From Pseudomonas sp. PICF141 (GTDB lineage: Bacteria; Pseudomonadota; Gammaproteobacteria; Pseudomonadales; Pseudomonadaceae), in assembly GCF_002286815.1 (NCBI RefSeq), contig NZ_MUNM01000034.1, positions 83,227 through 147,226 of the forward strand: DNA of 64,000 nucleotides, read 5' to 3'. Position numbers and translations under genes: made by a program. Below the pieces are notes generated by a model, which saw nothing but the letters and a program-made list of their open reading frames with translations, ran no database searches and was not told the DNA's origin. This document shows, in pieces, positions 19,028 to 27,923 of the stretch (positions within the stretch are counted from its first letter, which is position 1; every line of letters starts with the position of its first letter).

Positions 19028-19938
19028 TGCGGGCTCTCTGGTGGTTCATCTTCAGAATTCGGGGGTGCCGGGTAATTCGGGACCTCACCCAGGCGACGCA
19101 GGCCGTCGAAATGCTGCGGGTCTTCGAGGTAACGCAGCATGACCTTTCGCCAGACCGGGTCGGCGAAGGTTTGCACATGTCCGCCACGGGTCATTTGCAG
19201 CACTCGCGGCGGCGGCGCAGCTTGATACAGTCGGATGCCGTTGGAAAGGGGTACCAGCTGATCATCGATGCTGTGATAGATCAGTTTCGGTACACCATTG
19301 AGCTGCTTCATGGAATGAATCGCACTGTCGCCGTCCGGCACCAACCAGGATAACGGCACCTGGAACGGCCAGGTCATCCATGAGGTGCTCAGGGCGAAAC
19401 GCCCGACATCACGGTAACTGGCAGGCACGCCATCGAGCACAAAAGCCTTGAGTTGCCGCTGGCGCTCGGGGTGCCGGGCCAGGAAATGCACGGCCATCGA
19501 ACCGCCAAGGCTCTGACCGAGAAGGATCAGCGGTTTACCCTTGACCTCCGGGGCCTGGTCGAGCCATTTGAACGCGGCGTCGATGTCTTGATAGATCGCC
19601 GGCAACGCTGGTTTACCTTCGGACCAACCGTACCCACGATAGTCCACCAGCAACACTTGATAGCCCTGCTCCGGCAACCACCAGCTGCCACCCAAATGCC
19701 ACGCCAGGTTGCCGCCGTTGCCATGCAGATGCAGCACGGTGCCTTTGACCTCGACATCTTTTTTCGCCGGCAGCCACCAGCCATGCAGTTTGAGGCCGTC
19801 AGCGGTGACCAGGGTGACGTCGCGAAATTCGAGTTTGGCTTTTGCCGGAGTGAACGGCTGGCCGGGCTCGGGATAGAACAGCAAAGAGCTGCAACCGCCA
19901 AGCGCCAGGAGCAGGTAAAAGATGCCGAGGATTCTCAT
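19024..19938 (-). CDS. Alpha/beta hydrolase lipoprotein
   Basis: A 304-residue serine hydrolase of the BEM46/YfhR type, anchored as a lipoprotein. The signal peptide ends LLALGGC (Cys16). Motifs: TVLHLHGNGGNLAWH (oxyanion HGN), LLVDYRGYGWSEG, nucleophile elbow ILLGQSLGGSMAVHF with GQSLGG serine, acid YHSIDDQLVPLSNG, and the catalytic His in RGGHVQTF. The Pro/Glu-rich C-terminal tail is disordered. Substrate unknown; periplasmic or outer-membrane esterase is likely. It is the first gene of a two-gene unit with the small membrane protein. Confidence 0.88.
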   Translation of the reverse strand: MRILGIFYLLLALGGCSSLLFYPEPGQPFTPAKAKLEFRDVTLVTADGLKLHGWWLPAKKDVEVKGTVLHLHGNGGNLAWHLGGSWWLPEQGYQVLLVDYRGYGWSEGKPALPAIYQDIDAAFKWLDQAPEVKGKPLILLGQSLGGSMAVHFLARHPERQRQLKAFVLDGVPASYRDVGRFALSTSWMTWPFQVPLSWLVPDGDSAIHSMKQLNGVPKLIYHSIDDQLVPLSNGIRLYQAAPPPRVLQMTRGGHVQTFADPVWRKVMLRYLEDPQHFDGLRRLGEVPNYPAPPNSEDEPPESPQ

Positions 19939-19974
19939 CCGGTGAAGCCTCGCATTAACGATTGATAGCAGGTC

Positions 19975-20067
19975 CGTAGGAGCGAGGCTTGCCCGCGAAG
20001 AACGATGACGCGGTAGATCTGATAAAGCGCGTTATCGTTCTTCGCGGGCAAGCCTCGCTCCTACAGG
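19975..20067. repeat. REPIN (GAGGCTTGCCCGCGAA type)
   Basis: Arms GTAGGAGCGAGGCTTGCCC and TTCGCGGGCAAGCCTCGCTC. The spacer starts AGAACGATGACGCGGT and ends GCGTTATCGTTCTT, closely like the REPIN at 18599. It lies between same-strand genes. Confidence 0.9.
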
Positions 20068-20078
20068 GTGTGTTGTGC

Positions 20079-21356
20079 TCACAGGATATTGGAATAATCC
20101 GCTTCGATCCGGTCCAGGCTCAGGTGGTTGAGGAAGTTGGAGAAGCACATCCAGGCTGATAGCGCGTTCATGTCGCGAAATTGATCGGGCAGGTACTTGG
20201 GCGGCACGATCAGGCCTTCGTCCACCAGTTGGCGCAAGGTCCGCATGTCTTCCAGCGTGGTCTTGCCGCAAAACAATAGCGGTATCTGCTCCAGCTTGCC
20301 TTTACGCACGGCCAACTGAATGTAGTTGTAAACCATGATAAAGCCCTTGAGATAGGACAAGTCTTTGGTAAACGGTAGACCGGTCGGCACCGAGCCGCGG
20401 AAAACCCGACTGGCGTTGCCATAGCTTTCGGCCATTTCGAAGCCTTGCTCACAGAAAAATTCGTAAATCTGCAAGAAGTCCGCGCCCTCCTCCACCATAT
20501 GAATGGCGCGGGTGCGGTTGGTCAGTTTGCGCAGGCGGCTGGGGTAGGAGGCGAAGGTGATGATTTCCATCAGGATCGCCAGGCCTTCCTGGGTCACGGT
20601 GGACGACGGCGGGCCTTTGGACAGGAAGGTGCAGATCGGCTGATTCAGGCCGTTGAGCGTGGTGCCCACATGCACCAGCCCTTCGTGGACTTCCAGCGCA
20701 CGCACGTCGCGGTCGTTGAACATCGCGTCGGCGCGGATCTTGATGTAGTCGGCACCGGCCGCCGCATCGGCGACGATCCCGTCGGACTCGAACACCCGAA
20801 TGGTTTCTTCGTTCTCGCCAAACACCCGGTTCAGCCGGTGTTGCAGCAAGTTGACGGCTTCCTTGGCCGTGAGGAGTTTCGGTTCGTCCTTGAGGTCGCC
20901 ACGGCCAGCGATGTTGTTCAGGTAATCGGAGAGCATCAGGCCCAGGTCGGCCAGGGTCGGGTCGCCGGCGTGAAATGCATCGGACGCCGCGCCATACAAT
21001 TCCTGGGAAATCAGCCCGAAATCCTCGGTGCCGCGCGCTTCAAGCATGCGCACCACCATCCGGTATTCCTTGCACATACGGCGCATGATCTGGCCGACTG
21101 GATTGAACTGGCCGAGTTGGCGGGTGATGTCGCGCTCGATGTTCTGGAATTCCAGCTTCACTTTGCTGGAATCGAATGCCAGCGGTCGATTGAGGTAGTA
21201 GTCGCGGTCCACGGCCGGCATTTCCTTGCCCTTGCCTTTGAAGAACCCCTTGCGAATGCTGTCGTCCCATTTGACCGCATCCAGAACGCGAATCGGCGTC
21301 TGCGCCAGCACTATGCGATCAGACAAAATGCGTATCGTCTGCTGGTATTCGTCCAC
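20079..21356 (-). CDS. DUF1704 / flavohemoglobin expression-modulating QEGLA motif protein
   Basis: A 425-residue protein of the DUF1704 family (TIGR02421, QEGLA motif). The metallopeptidase-like signature LEVHEGLVHVGTT gives HExxxH, and STVTQEGLAILMEI supplies the QEGLA motif with a third acidic ligand. Together they resemble MATCAP-type zinc peptidases, known in eukaryotes as tubulin or microtubule-associated carboxypeptidases; here peptidase activity is inference. N-terminal half is helical, and RADAMFNDRDVRALEVHEG sits just before the putative zinc site. No signal peptide. It is 36 bp downstream of the 184-residue lipoprotein gene and could be cotranscribed with it. Confidence 0.85.
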   Translation of the reverse strand: MDEYQQTIRILSDRIVLAQTPIRVLDAVKWDDSIRKGFFKGKGKEMPAVDRDYYLNRPLAFDSSKVKLEFQNIERDITRQLGQFNPVGQIMRRMCKEYRMVVRMLEARGTEDFGLISQELYGAASDAFHAGDPTLADLGLMLSDYLNNIAGRGDLKDEPKLLTAKEAVNLLQHRLNRVFGENEETIRVFESDGIVADAAAGADYIKIRADAMFNDRDVRALEVHEGLVHVGTTLNGLNQPICTFLSKGPPSSTVTQEGLAILMEIITFASYPSRLRKLTNRTRAIHMVEEGADFLQIYEFFCEQGFEMAESYGNASRVFRGSVPTGLPFTKDLSYLKGFIMVYNYIQLAVRKGKLEQIPLLFCGKTTLEDMRTLRQLVDEGLIVPPKYLPDQFRDMNALSAWMCFSNFLNHLSLDRIEADYSNIL

Positions 21357-21392
21357 CCGAAACTCCTGTAGTAAAACCGTTACGTGCTGGGT

Positions 21393-21947
21393 TTATTTGG
21401 TGCTGGCCAGGCGCTGGTAGCGCACTGCTTCGACGAAAACATCGGAATTGGCCGGGTCATCAAGGTAGGCAAACACCTGGTCCAGGCTGTTGTTGATCAA
21501 CACCCCGTCGCCGTCGTCGGTCTGGAAGCCTTGGCCACTGAGGGCTTCCTGGCCCATGGCCTGCTTGATCTGCTCGAGGTCGAGGTTGTAGACCACCAGT
21601 TCGTGTTTATCGTTGAGCTCGAAACCGGTGATGGTGAAGTTGCCGCCGAACTGCGCCGGCACTTTCGCCGACAGGTACCAGCGATTGCCATGGCGCGACA
21701 CCGTGAAGGGGTAGGCTTCACGCTCATGGGGCTTGGCCTTGAAATAGCTGACTGCCTGATAGCGATTGTCGCCGATGCGCGTCAGTTCCAGGTTCATCGG
21801 CTCGCCCCAGGCATTGGTGCTGGTCCATTTGCCGAGCAATCCTTTGGGCGCGGGCTCGCTGGCGGGCAGCGGCTCCTTGAAGGTCACCAGACAGCCACTG
21901 AGCAGCAGGATCGACAGGGCGATCACAACGACGCGCCAGGCTTTCAT
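21393..21947 (-). CDS. Conserved lipoprotein of unknown function
   Basis: A 184-residue lipoprotein with signal peptide and lipobox LLLSGC (Cys19). The mature chain has a beta-rich lipocalin-like pattern: GLLGKWTSTNAWGEPMNLEL, NRYQAVSYFKAKPH, YPFTVSRHGNRWYLSAKVP, ITGFELNDKHELVVYNLDLE. The opening GLLGKW resembles extracytoplasmic beta-barrel lipid-binding lipoproteins, though no family name is certain. It precedes the QEGLA protein on the same strand with a 36-bp gap. Confidence 0.8.
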   Translation of the reverse strand: MKAWRVVVIALSILLLSGCLVTFKEPLPASEPAPKGLLGKWTSTNAWGEPMNLELTRIGDNRYQAVSYFKAKPHEREAYPFTVSRHGNRWYLSAKVPAQFGGNFTITGFELNDKHELVVYNLDLEQIKQAMGQEALSGQGFQTDDGDGVLINNSLDQVFAYLDDPANSDVFVEAVRYQRLASTK

Positions 21948-21990
21948 TCAACACTCCCTATGAACACACGGCCCCGAATGGTCACCGAAC

Positions 21991-22085
21991 CTGTGGGAGC
22001 GAGGCTTGCCCGCGAAGGCGTTGTGTCAGTCAACACACATTTGAATGTTATACCGCCTTCGCGGGCAAGCCTCGCTCCTACAGGG
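21991..22085. repeat. REPIN (GAGGCTTGCCCGCGAA type)
   Basis: Arms GTGGGAGCGAGGCTTGCCC and CTTCGCGGGCAAGCCTCGC. The spacer contains GTGTCAGTCAACACACATTT then GAATGT, like the REPIN at 39791. Confidence 0.9.
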
Positions 22086-22104
22086 TCGAGTTGTCCTGCG
22101 GGAT

Positions 22105-22821
22105 TTACACCGACGCCAGCACCAGATGCATGTAGCGGTTGAGGATGCCGAGCATTTCCTCTTCGGCAACAGGCTCGGCGTCGTTGAGCAGGCCCTGATA
22201 TTCCATCCGTCCGATAATCGCCGTCAACACCTTGGCATCCTGTTGTGGCTCACGGGAACCCAATACTTCGAAAAGCTGGCAGGTGCCGTGCAGGAGAATT
22301 TGCTGATGGGAGCGTACCAACAACGCCAGGCGCGGGTTAAGCAACGCTTCCTGGCGGAAAGCTTGCTCGGCCATCAAATGCTCGCGGCGATTGATCAATT
22401 GCCGGTGCACATAGTCAGCCATCAGCCGGGCGATATCGTCCGCCAGCTGTGAGCGGGACTCGGCGGTGCCATCGCCGCTGACGACCATCTCGCGCAACAA
22501 GCCTTCGTTGTTGGCCCACAACCGGGCCATGAACGCCGCGCTGCGTTCCACGTATTGGGCGAAGGTATCGGTGAGCAGGTCATCGATGTCTTTGAAATAG
22601 TAGGTGGTGGCCGACAGCGGCACACCCGCTTCAGCAGCCACCGCACGGTGGCGTACGGCCCGCACGCCATCGCGCACGACAATGCGCATCGCTGCGTCGA
22701 GAATGTCCTGTCGACGCTGTTCGCTGCCCTGTCGGCTGGCCTTGCGGCCCTGGTACTGAACACTTTCAGCGACCGCAGTGGCGATACCCGCTGCACCTTC
22801 TTGAGCCATTGCACGATTCAC
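22105..22821 (-). CDS. TetR-family transcriptional regulator
   Basis: A 238-residue TetR regulator. The helix-turn-helix (about residues 35-80) reads RRQDILDAAMRIVVRDGVRA then HRAVAAEAGVPLSATTYYFK. The long N-terminal tail (QGRKASRQGSEQ) is basic. The GTG at 22821 is preferred: AGAGGAAG lies 7 bases upstream, while the ATG at 22809 lacks a well-placed site. No divergent partner is near, as lysS lies upstream on the same strand beyond a strong terminator, so the target is unknown. It occupies the position of PAO1 PA3699 by recall. Confidence 0.85.
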   Translation of the reverse strand: MNRAMAQEGAAGIATAVAESVQYQGRKASRQGSEQRRQDILDAAMRIVVRDGVRAVRHRAVAAEAGVPLSATTYYFKDIDDLLTDTFAQYVERSAAFMARLWANNEGLLREMVVSGDGTAESRSQLADDIARLMADYVHRQLINRREHLMAEQAFRQEALLNPRLALLVRSHQQILLHGTCQLFEVLGSREPQQDAKVLTAIIGRMEYQGLLNDAEPVAEEEMLGILNRYMHLVLASV

Positions 22822-22884
22822 GACAGGTCTTCCTCTCTAAACGTCAAAAGTAACCAATTGATACGTTTGTACCAGACAGGCAAT

Positions 22885-22913
22885 AAAAAGCCGCCTGTTA
22901 TAGGCGGCTTTTT
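22885..22913 (-). terminator. Terminator after lysS
   Basis: Perfect 11-bp stem AAAAAGCCGCC / GGCGGCTTTTT with a 7-nt loop and T-runs on both strands, 11 bases after the lysS stop. Confidence 0.93.
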
Positions 22914-22924
22914 AATTGAAACAC

Positions 22925-24427
22925 TTACGCTTGTGGCCGCATGTGCGGGAACAGGATCACGTCGCGAATCGACGGTGAGTTGGTCAGCAACATCACCAGA
23001 CGGTCGATACCGATCCCTTCACCGGCGGTTGGCGGCATGCCGTACTCCAGCGCGCGAACGAAGTCGGCGTCATAGTGCATGGCTTCGTCATCGCCGGCGT
23101 CCTTGTCGGCCACCTGCGCCATGAAACGCTCGGCCTGATCTTCGGCGTCGTTCAACTCGGAATAGGCGTTGGCGATTTCGCGGCCGCCGATGAACAGTTC
23201 GAAACGGTCAGTGACGTTCGGGTTCTCGTCGTTACGACGGGCCAGCGGCGACACTTCGAACGGGTACTGGGTGATGAAGTGCGGCTGTTCCAGCTTGTGC
23301 TCGACCAGTTCTTCGAAAATCATCACCTGCAATTTGCCCAAACCTTCGAAACCCAGCACCTTGGCGCCGGCCTTCTTGGCGATGGTACGGGCTTTGTCGA
23401 TGTCATTCAGGTCGTCAGCGGTCAGCTCAGGGTTGTACTTGAGGATCGAATCGAACACCGACAGACGCACGAACGGCTCGCCGAAGTGGAACACTTTGTC
23501 GCCGTACGGCACATCGGTGCTTCCCAGAACCAGTTGAGCCAGTTCGCGGAACAGTTCCTCGGTCAGGTCCATGTTGTCTTCGTAGTCGGCGTAAGCCTGA
23601 TAGAACTCCAACATGGTGAATTCAGGGTTATGGCGCGTCGAAACGCCTTCGTTACGGAAGTTGCGGTTGATCTCGAAGACTTTTTCGAAACCACCGACGA
23701 CCAGGCGCTTGAGGTATAGCTCAGGCGCGATACGCAGGAACATTTCCATGTCCAGCGCGTTGTGGTGAGTCTCGAACGGTTTGGCCGCCGCGCCGCCTGG
23801 AATGGTTTGCAGCATCGGCGTTTCCACTTCCAGGAAGTCACGCTTCATCAGGAAGCTGCGGATGTGCGCAATCACTTGCGAGCGCACGCGGAAGGTCTGG
23901 CGCACCTCTTCGTTGACGATCAGGTCAACGTAACGCTGACGGTAGCGCTGTTCGGTGTCGGTCAGGCCGTGGTGCTTGTCCGGCAGCGGGCGCAGGGATT
24001 TGGTCAGCAGGCGCACGCTGGTCATTTCCACGTACAGGTCGCCTTTGCCGGAACGCGCCAGGGTGCCTTCGGCTGCAATGATATCGCCCATGTCCCAGGT
24101 TTTCACCGCGGCCAGGGTGTCTTCGGACAGGGTTTTACGGTTGACGTAGACCTGGATGCGACCGGTCATGTCCTGAATCACCATGAACGAGCCACGGTTG
24201 AGCATGATGCGACCCGCCACCTTGACCGGGATTGCAGCTTCTGCCAGCTCTTCCTTGGTCTTGTCCGCGTACTGTTTCTGCAAATCTTCGCAGTAATTGT
24301 CGCGGCGGAAGTCGTTGGGGAAGGCATTGCCCTTGGCGCGCTCGGCAGCAAGCTTTTCCTTGCGCAGGGCGATCAGGGAGTTTTCTTCCTGTTGCAGGGC
24401 TTGCGGGTCGAGTTGTAGGTCGCTCAT
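22925..24427 (-). CDS. lysS: Lysyl-tRNA synthetase (class II)
   Basis: A 500-residue class II LysRS charging tRNA-Lys. The N-terminal OB-fold ([20 protein letters not shown], about residues 65-85) binds the anticodon. Class II motif 2 is [20 protein letters not shown], and motif 3 is [20 protein letters not shown] near the end. The frame is open to 24487; the ATG at 24427 ([16 protein letters not shown]) matches the family. It lies 102 bp after prfB on the same strand, as in E. coli and other Pseudomonas, with a single REP in between. Ends in a strong terminator. Confidence 0.96.
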   Translation of the reverse strand: MSDLQLDPQALQQEENSLIALRKEKLAAERAKGNAFPNDFRRDNYCEDLQKQYADKTKEELAEAAIPVKVAGRIMLNRGSFMVIQDMTGRIQVYVNRKTLSEDTLAAVKTWDMGDIIAAEGTLARSGKGDLYVEMTSVRLLTKSLRPLPDKHHGLTDTEQRYRQRYVDLIVNEEVRQTFRVRSQVIAHIRSFLMKRDFLEVETPMLQTIPGGAAAKPFETHHNALDMEMFLRIAPELYLKRLVVGGFEKVFEINRNFRNEGVSTRHNPEFTMLEFYQAYADYEDNMDLTEELFRELAQLVLGSTDVPYGDKVFHFGEPFVRLSVFDSILKYNPELTADDLNDIDKARTIAKKAGAKVLGFEGLGKLQVMIFEELVEHKLEQPHFITQYPFEVSPLARRNDENPNVTDRFELFIGGREIANAYSELNDAEDQAERFMAQVADKDAGDDEAMHYDADFVRALEYGMPPTAGEGIGIDRLVMLLTNSPSIRDVILFPHMRPQA

Positions 24428-24476
24428 GTCTTTAAATATTCCATCACAGGTTCGTTGCCCCCGGCATTCGCCGGGG

Positions 24477-24504
24477 TTCGCGGGCAAGCCTCGCTCCTAC
24501 AGGG
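24477..24504. repeat. Single REP between prfB and lysS
   Basis: TTCGCGGGCAAGCCTCGCTC followed by CTACAGGG, unpaired, inside the likely prfB-lysS transcription unit. Confidence 0.85.
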
Positions 24505-24529
24505 TGGTGACAACCCTGCAGCGCGGGCC

Positions 24530-25625
24530 TTAGAGCCCTTGTTTCAAGCTGGCCACCAGGTATTCGTCGATGTCGCCATCGAGCACCTTGTCGCAGTCGC
24601 TGCGTTCGATGTTGGTACGCAGATCCTTGATCCGCGAGGCATCGAGCACGTACGAACGGATCTGATGACCCCAGCCGATATCCGACTTGGTGTCTTCCAG
24701 GGCCTGGGAAGCGGCGTTGCGCTTCTGCACTTCCTGTTCGTACAAGCGCGCCCGCAACATTTTCATCGCGGTGTCTTTGTTCGCATGCTGGGAGCGTTCG
24801 TTCTGGCAGCTGACCACGGTGTTGGTCGGTACGTGAGTAATCCGTACGGCCGAGTCGGTGGTGTTAACGTGCTGACCACCGGCACCGGAGGAGCGGTAGG
24901 TGTCGATGCGCAGGTCCGCGGGGTTGATGTCGATTTCGATGTTGTCATCGATTTCCGGCGACACGAACACGGCCGAGAACGAGGTGTGACGACGGTTACC
25001 GGAGTCGAACGGGCTCTTGCGCACCAGACGGTGCACGCCGATTTCGGTACGCAACCAGCCAAAGGCGTATTCGCCCTTGATGTGTACGGTTGCGCCTTTG
25101 ATACCGGCGACTTCACCGGCCGACAGTTCCATGATGGTCGCGTCGAAACCGCGTTTATCCGCCCAACGCAGGTACATGCGCAGCAGGATGTTGGCCCAGT
25201 CCTGAGCCTCGGTACCGCCGGAGCCGGCCTGGATGTCCAGGTAGGCATTGTTGGCGTCCATCTCACCGCTGAACATGCGACGGAATTCAAGTTTTTCCAG
25301 GGATTCGCGCAGGCGCTCGACTTCGGCAGCGACGTCATCGACGGCGGCCTGGTCTTCTTCTTCGGCGGACATCAGCAGCAGGTCTTTGGCATCGGCCAGA
25401 CCGCTGTGCATTTCGTCGAGGGTTTCGACGATCTGAGCCAGCTGCGACCGCTCGCGGCCCAGCTCCTGAGCGTACGACGGGTTATTCCAGACACTCGGAT
25501 CTTCAAGCTCGCGATTGACTTCAGTCAGACGCTCATGCTTTTGATCGTAGTCAAAGATACCCCCGAATAGTTTCGGAGCGCTCGGACAGGTCCTTGATAC
25601 TGTTAAGGATCGGGTTGATTTCCAT
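24530..25625 (-). CDS. prfB: Peptide chain release factor 2, with programmed +1 frameshift
   Basis: RF2 releases peptides at UGA and UAA. The gene starts at ATG 25625 ([20 protein letters not shown]) and meets an in-frame UGA as codon 25 (25553-25551). Continuing one base further gives [16 protein letters not shown] and a full 364-residue RF2. The later portion carries [18 protein letters not shown] with the GGQ-region [18 protein letters not shown]; the stop-recognition region is upstream of it. A naive open frame starting at 25411 would lose about 70 residues. The frameshift autoregulates RF2: when RF2 is low, ribosomes pause at UGA and shift. It precedes lysS. Confidence 0.96.
25550..25565 (-). 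promoter_or_regulatory. prfB +1 frameshift site
   Basis: On the coding strand the site reads CGG GGG TAT CTT TGA C. A G-rich anti-SD-binding run (25565-25560) lies three bases before the slippery CTT followed by UGA and C, the poor-termination context. All classic elements of the RF2 site are present; the usual AGGGGG is CGGGGG here. Confidence 0.93.
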
Positions 25626-25759
25626 GGCGGGCAGCACTCGTTGGCGAACTTTTGAAAGCCGGCGAGTATAACGTAATCAAGCTGTCACGGCAGCCCGCCC
25701 GGCGGCTTTAGCGGCGAATGGTTTGGGGCTGAACACCATGCAGACGCTGCGCTGCGAAC

Positions 25760-25844
25760 TGTAGGAGCTGCCGAAGGCTGCGATCTTTTGATCTTCGCCT
25801 TTAAAGCAACATCAAAAGATCGCAGCCTTCGGCAGCTCCTACGG
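25760..25844. repeat. Inverted pair of AGCTGCCGAAGGCTGCGATC elements
   Basis: Left arm GTAGGAGCTGCCGAAGGCTG and right arm CAGCCTTCGGCAGCTCCTAC face each other across a short spacer, each with an inner AAAAGATC/GATCTTTT. It lies just after wspR. Single copies occur at 2233-2266 and 63484-63519. The rest of the gap (25626-25862) shows nothing else. Confidence 0.9.
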
Positions 25845-25862
25845 GGCGTCGTGTCCAACGCT

Positions 25863-26864
25863 TTACTCGATTCCCACCTGATTGCGCCCATTGTTCTTCG
25901 CCAGGTACAGCCCCTTGTCTGCCGCCGAGATCAATTGCCGGCAATCGCTGCCCGGCTGCGGAATCATGGTCGACAGGCCGATGCTGATGGTCAGGCTCGA
26001 GCCCTCGGTCGGGAAAATGTGCGGGATCTTCAACCCGGCCACGGTCTGGCGCAGTTTTTCCGCCACCATTCGCGCACCGCCCGGCGAGGTGTTGGGTAAA
26101 ACGAGCACGAACTCTTCGCCGCCGTAACGGGCCGGCAAGTCCGAAGGTCTGGAGCTGGCGTCGCGAATCGCCGTAGCCACTTTGCGCAAGGCTTCATCGC
26201 CTTCGAGGTGGCCAAAGCTGTCGTTGTAGGACTTGAAGTAGTCGACGTCGATCATCAGCAGCGACAATTGAGTCTGGTCCCGCAGCGAGCGCCGCCATTC
26301 CAGCTCCAGGTATTCGTCGAAATGCCGGCGGTTCGACAGTCCGGTCAGGCCGTCGGAGTTCATCAGGCGTTGCAGCACCAGGTTGGTGTCGAGCAATTGC
26401 TGCTGGCTGACCCGCAGCGCGCGGTACGCCGCATCACGTTGCAGCAAAGTCATGTAGGAACGCGAGTGATAACGGATGCGCGCCACCAGCTCGATGTTGT
26501 CCGGCAGTTTGACCAGGTAATCATTGGCGCCGGCGGCAAACGCAGCGCTCTTGATCAGTGGGTCTTCCTTGGTCGACAGAACAATGATCGGAATGTCCCT
26601 GGTCGCCGGGTGATTACGGTATTCGCGCACCAGGCTCAGGCCGTCGAGGCCAGGCATCACCAGATCCTGAAGGATCACGGTCGGCTTGATACGGATCGCC
26701 TGAGCAATGGCCTGGTGCGGGTCGGCACAGAAATGGAAGTCGATGTTTTCTTCGTTCGACAAACCACGCCGCACCGCCTCGCCGATCATCGCCTGATCGT
26801 CCACCAACAACACCATGGCGGCGTTTTCATCGGTTTTGAAGTCGTCGAGCTGTAAATCATTCAT
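25863..26864 (-). CDS. wspR: Diguanylate cyclase response regulator WspR
   Basis: A 333-residue output protein of the Wsp pathway that makes c-di-GMP when phosphorylated by WspE. The receiver domain (residues about 15-130) has acidic pocket LLVDDQAM, phospho-acceptor Asp67 in [11 protein letters not shown], and VLSTKEDP with the conserved Thr/Lys. A helical stalk (about 140-170) precedes the GGDEF domain, with [20 protein letters not shown] and active site GGEEF at 248-252. The inhibitory I-site RPSD is at 239-242, five residues before the active site, so product inhibition should be retained. It lies 48 bp after wspF and is the last gene of the operon. Confidence 0.96.
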   Translation of the reverse strand: MNDLQLDDFKTDENAAMVLLVDDQAMIGEAVRRGLSNEENIDFHFCADPHQAIAQAIRIKPTVILQDLVMPGLDGLSLVREYRNHPATRDIPIIVLSTKEDPLIKSAAFAAGANDYLVKLPDNIELVARIRYHSRSYMTLLQRDAAYRALRVSQQQLLDTNLVLQRLMNSDGLTGLSNRRHFDEYLELEWRRSLRDQTQLSLLMIDVDYFKSYNDSFGHLEGDEALRKVATAIRDASSRPSDLPARYGGEEFVLVLPNTSPGGARMVAEKLRQTVAGLKIPHIFPTEGSSLTISIGLSTMIPQPGSDCRQLISAADKGLYLAKNNGRNQVGIE

Positions 26865-26912
26865 GTGCGGTCACCTGAGTACTGCTTTGGCCACGATTGC
26901 TGCTAATGATAG

Positions 26913-27923
26913 TCATTTTGAGAAGATTTCCAGCAATCGTGGCGCTATCTTGTCCAGCGAGCGAACTTCCACTGCCGCCTCAATGTTCGCGGCCGCCTTC
27001 GGCATGCCGTACACCGCGCTGCTTTGCTGGTCCTGAGCGATGGTCAGGTAGCCCTGCTGGCGCATGAGTTTAAGTCCTTGCGCGCCGTCGCGTCCCATAC
27101 CGGTCAGCAGAACGCCCACCGCGTCACCGCTCCAGTAACTGGCCACACTCTCGAAAAAAACATCGATCGACGGCCGATAGATCTCGTTGACCGGTTCGGC
27201 GGTATAGGCGAGCGTGCCGTTTTTCAACAATCGAATGTGATGATTGGTGCCGGCCAGCAGGACCACGCCGCTTTGCGGCCGTTCGCCTTCCCGGGCCAGG
27301 CGCACGTCCAGGCCACTGGCGCTGGCAAGCCATTCGGCCATGCCGGCGGCGAATACCTGATCCACATGCTGGACCAGCACGATGGCCGCAGAAAAATCTC
27401 GCGGCAGGCCTTTGAGCAGTACTTCCAGCGCCGCCGGCCCGCCGGCGGAAGAACCGATGGCCACCAAATGCTGGCGTGAAGAGGAGTGGCGGTGCGAACT
27501 CGGTGCCGATCGTACCTGATTGCTCTTGTCGCCGATCAGCCAGCCAATGTTCATGATCTTGCGCAGCAACGGTGCGGCGGCTTCCTGAGGATTGTCGCCG
27601 CCGATAGCCGGGGTATCGACCACATCCAGCGCGCCGTAGCCCATGGCTTCGAACACCCGGTGCACGTTTTGCTCGCGGTCGACGGTAACAATGACAATCG
27701 CGCATGGGGTCTGGGCCATGATTCGCCGGGTCGCTTCCACCCCGTCCATCAACGGCATGATCAAATCCATCAGGATCAGATCCGGGGTGTATTCGGCGCA
27801 ACGTTGCACCGCCTCGCCTCCATTGCCGGCGACCCAGACCACCTCGTGCGCCGGATCGAACGCCAACGCGCGGCGCAAGGCCTCCACCGCCATAGGCATG
27901 TCGTTGACGATGGCGATTTTCAT
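26913..27923 (-). CDS. wspF: Chemotaxis-type protein-glutamate methylesterase WspF
   Basis: A 336-residue CheB homologue that demethylates WspA and damps the pathway; its loss is the classic route to wrinkly-spreader, high c-di-GMP colonies in P. fluorescens. The receiver domain (1-120) has phospho-acceptor Asp53 in LILMDLIMPLMDG. The esterase domain (about 150-336) has the catalytic triad Ser159 (IGSSAGGP), His186 (LVQHVDQ) and Asp279 (LTGMGRDGAQG). All key residues are present, so this allele looks functional. Its start overlaps the wspE stop (ATGA). Confidence 0.96.
   Translation of the reverse strand: MKIAIVNDMPMAVEALRRALAFDPAHEVVWVAGNGGEAVQRCAEYTPDLILMDLIMPLMDGVEATRRIMAQTPCAIVIVTVDREQNVHRVFEAMGYGALDVVDTPAIGGDNPQEAAAPLLRKIMNIGWLIGDKSNQVRSAPSSHRHSSSRQHLVAIGSSAGGPAALEVLLKGLPRDFSAAIVLVQHVDQVFAAGMAEWLASASGLDVRLAREGERPQSGVVLLAGTNHHIRLLKNGTLAYTAEPVNEIYRPSIDVFFESVASYWSGDAVGVLLTGMGRDGAQGLKLMRQQGYLTIAQDQQSSAVYGMPKAAANIEAAVEVRSLDKIAPRLLEIFSK

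Noticed and set aside
18599..20067. Two similar palindromic arrays that could suggest a CRISPR
   Set aside because: They are two REPINs 1.3 kb apart with inverted, not direct, repeats and no cas genes.
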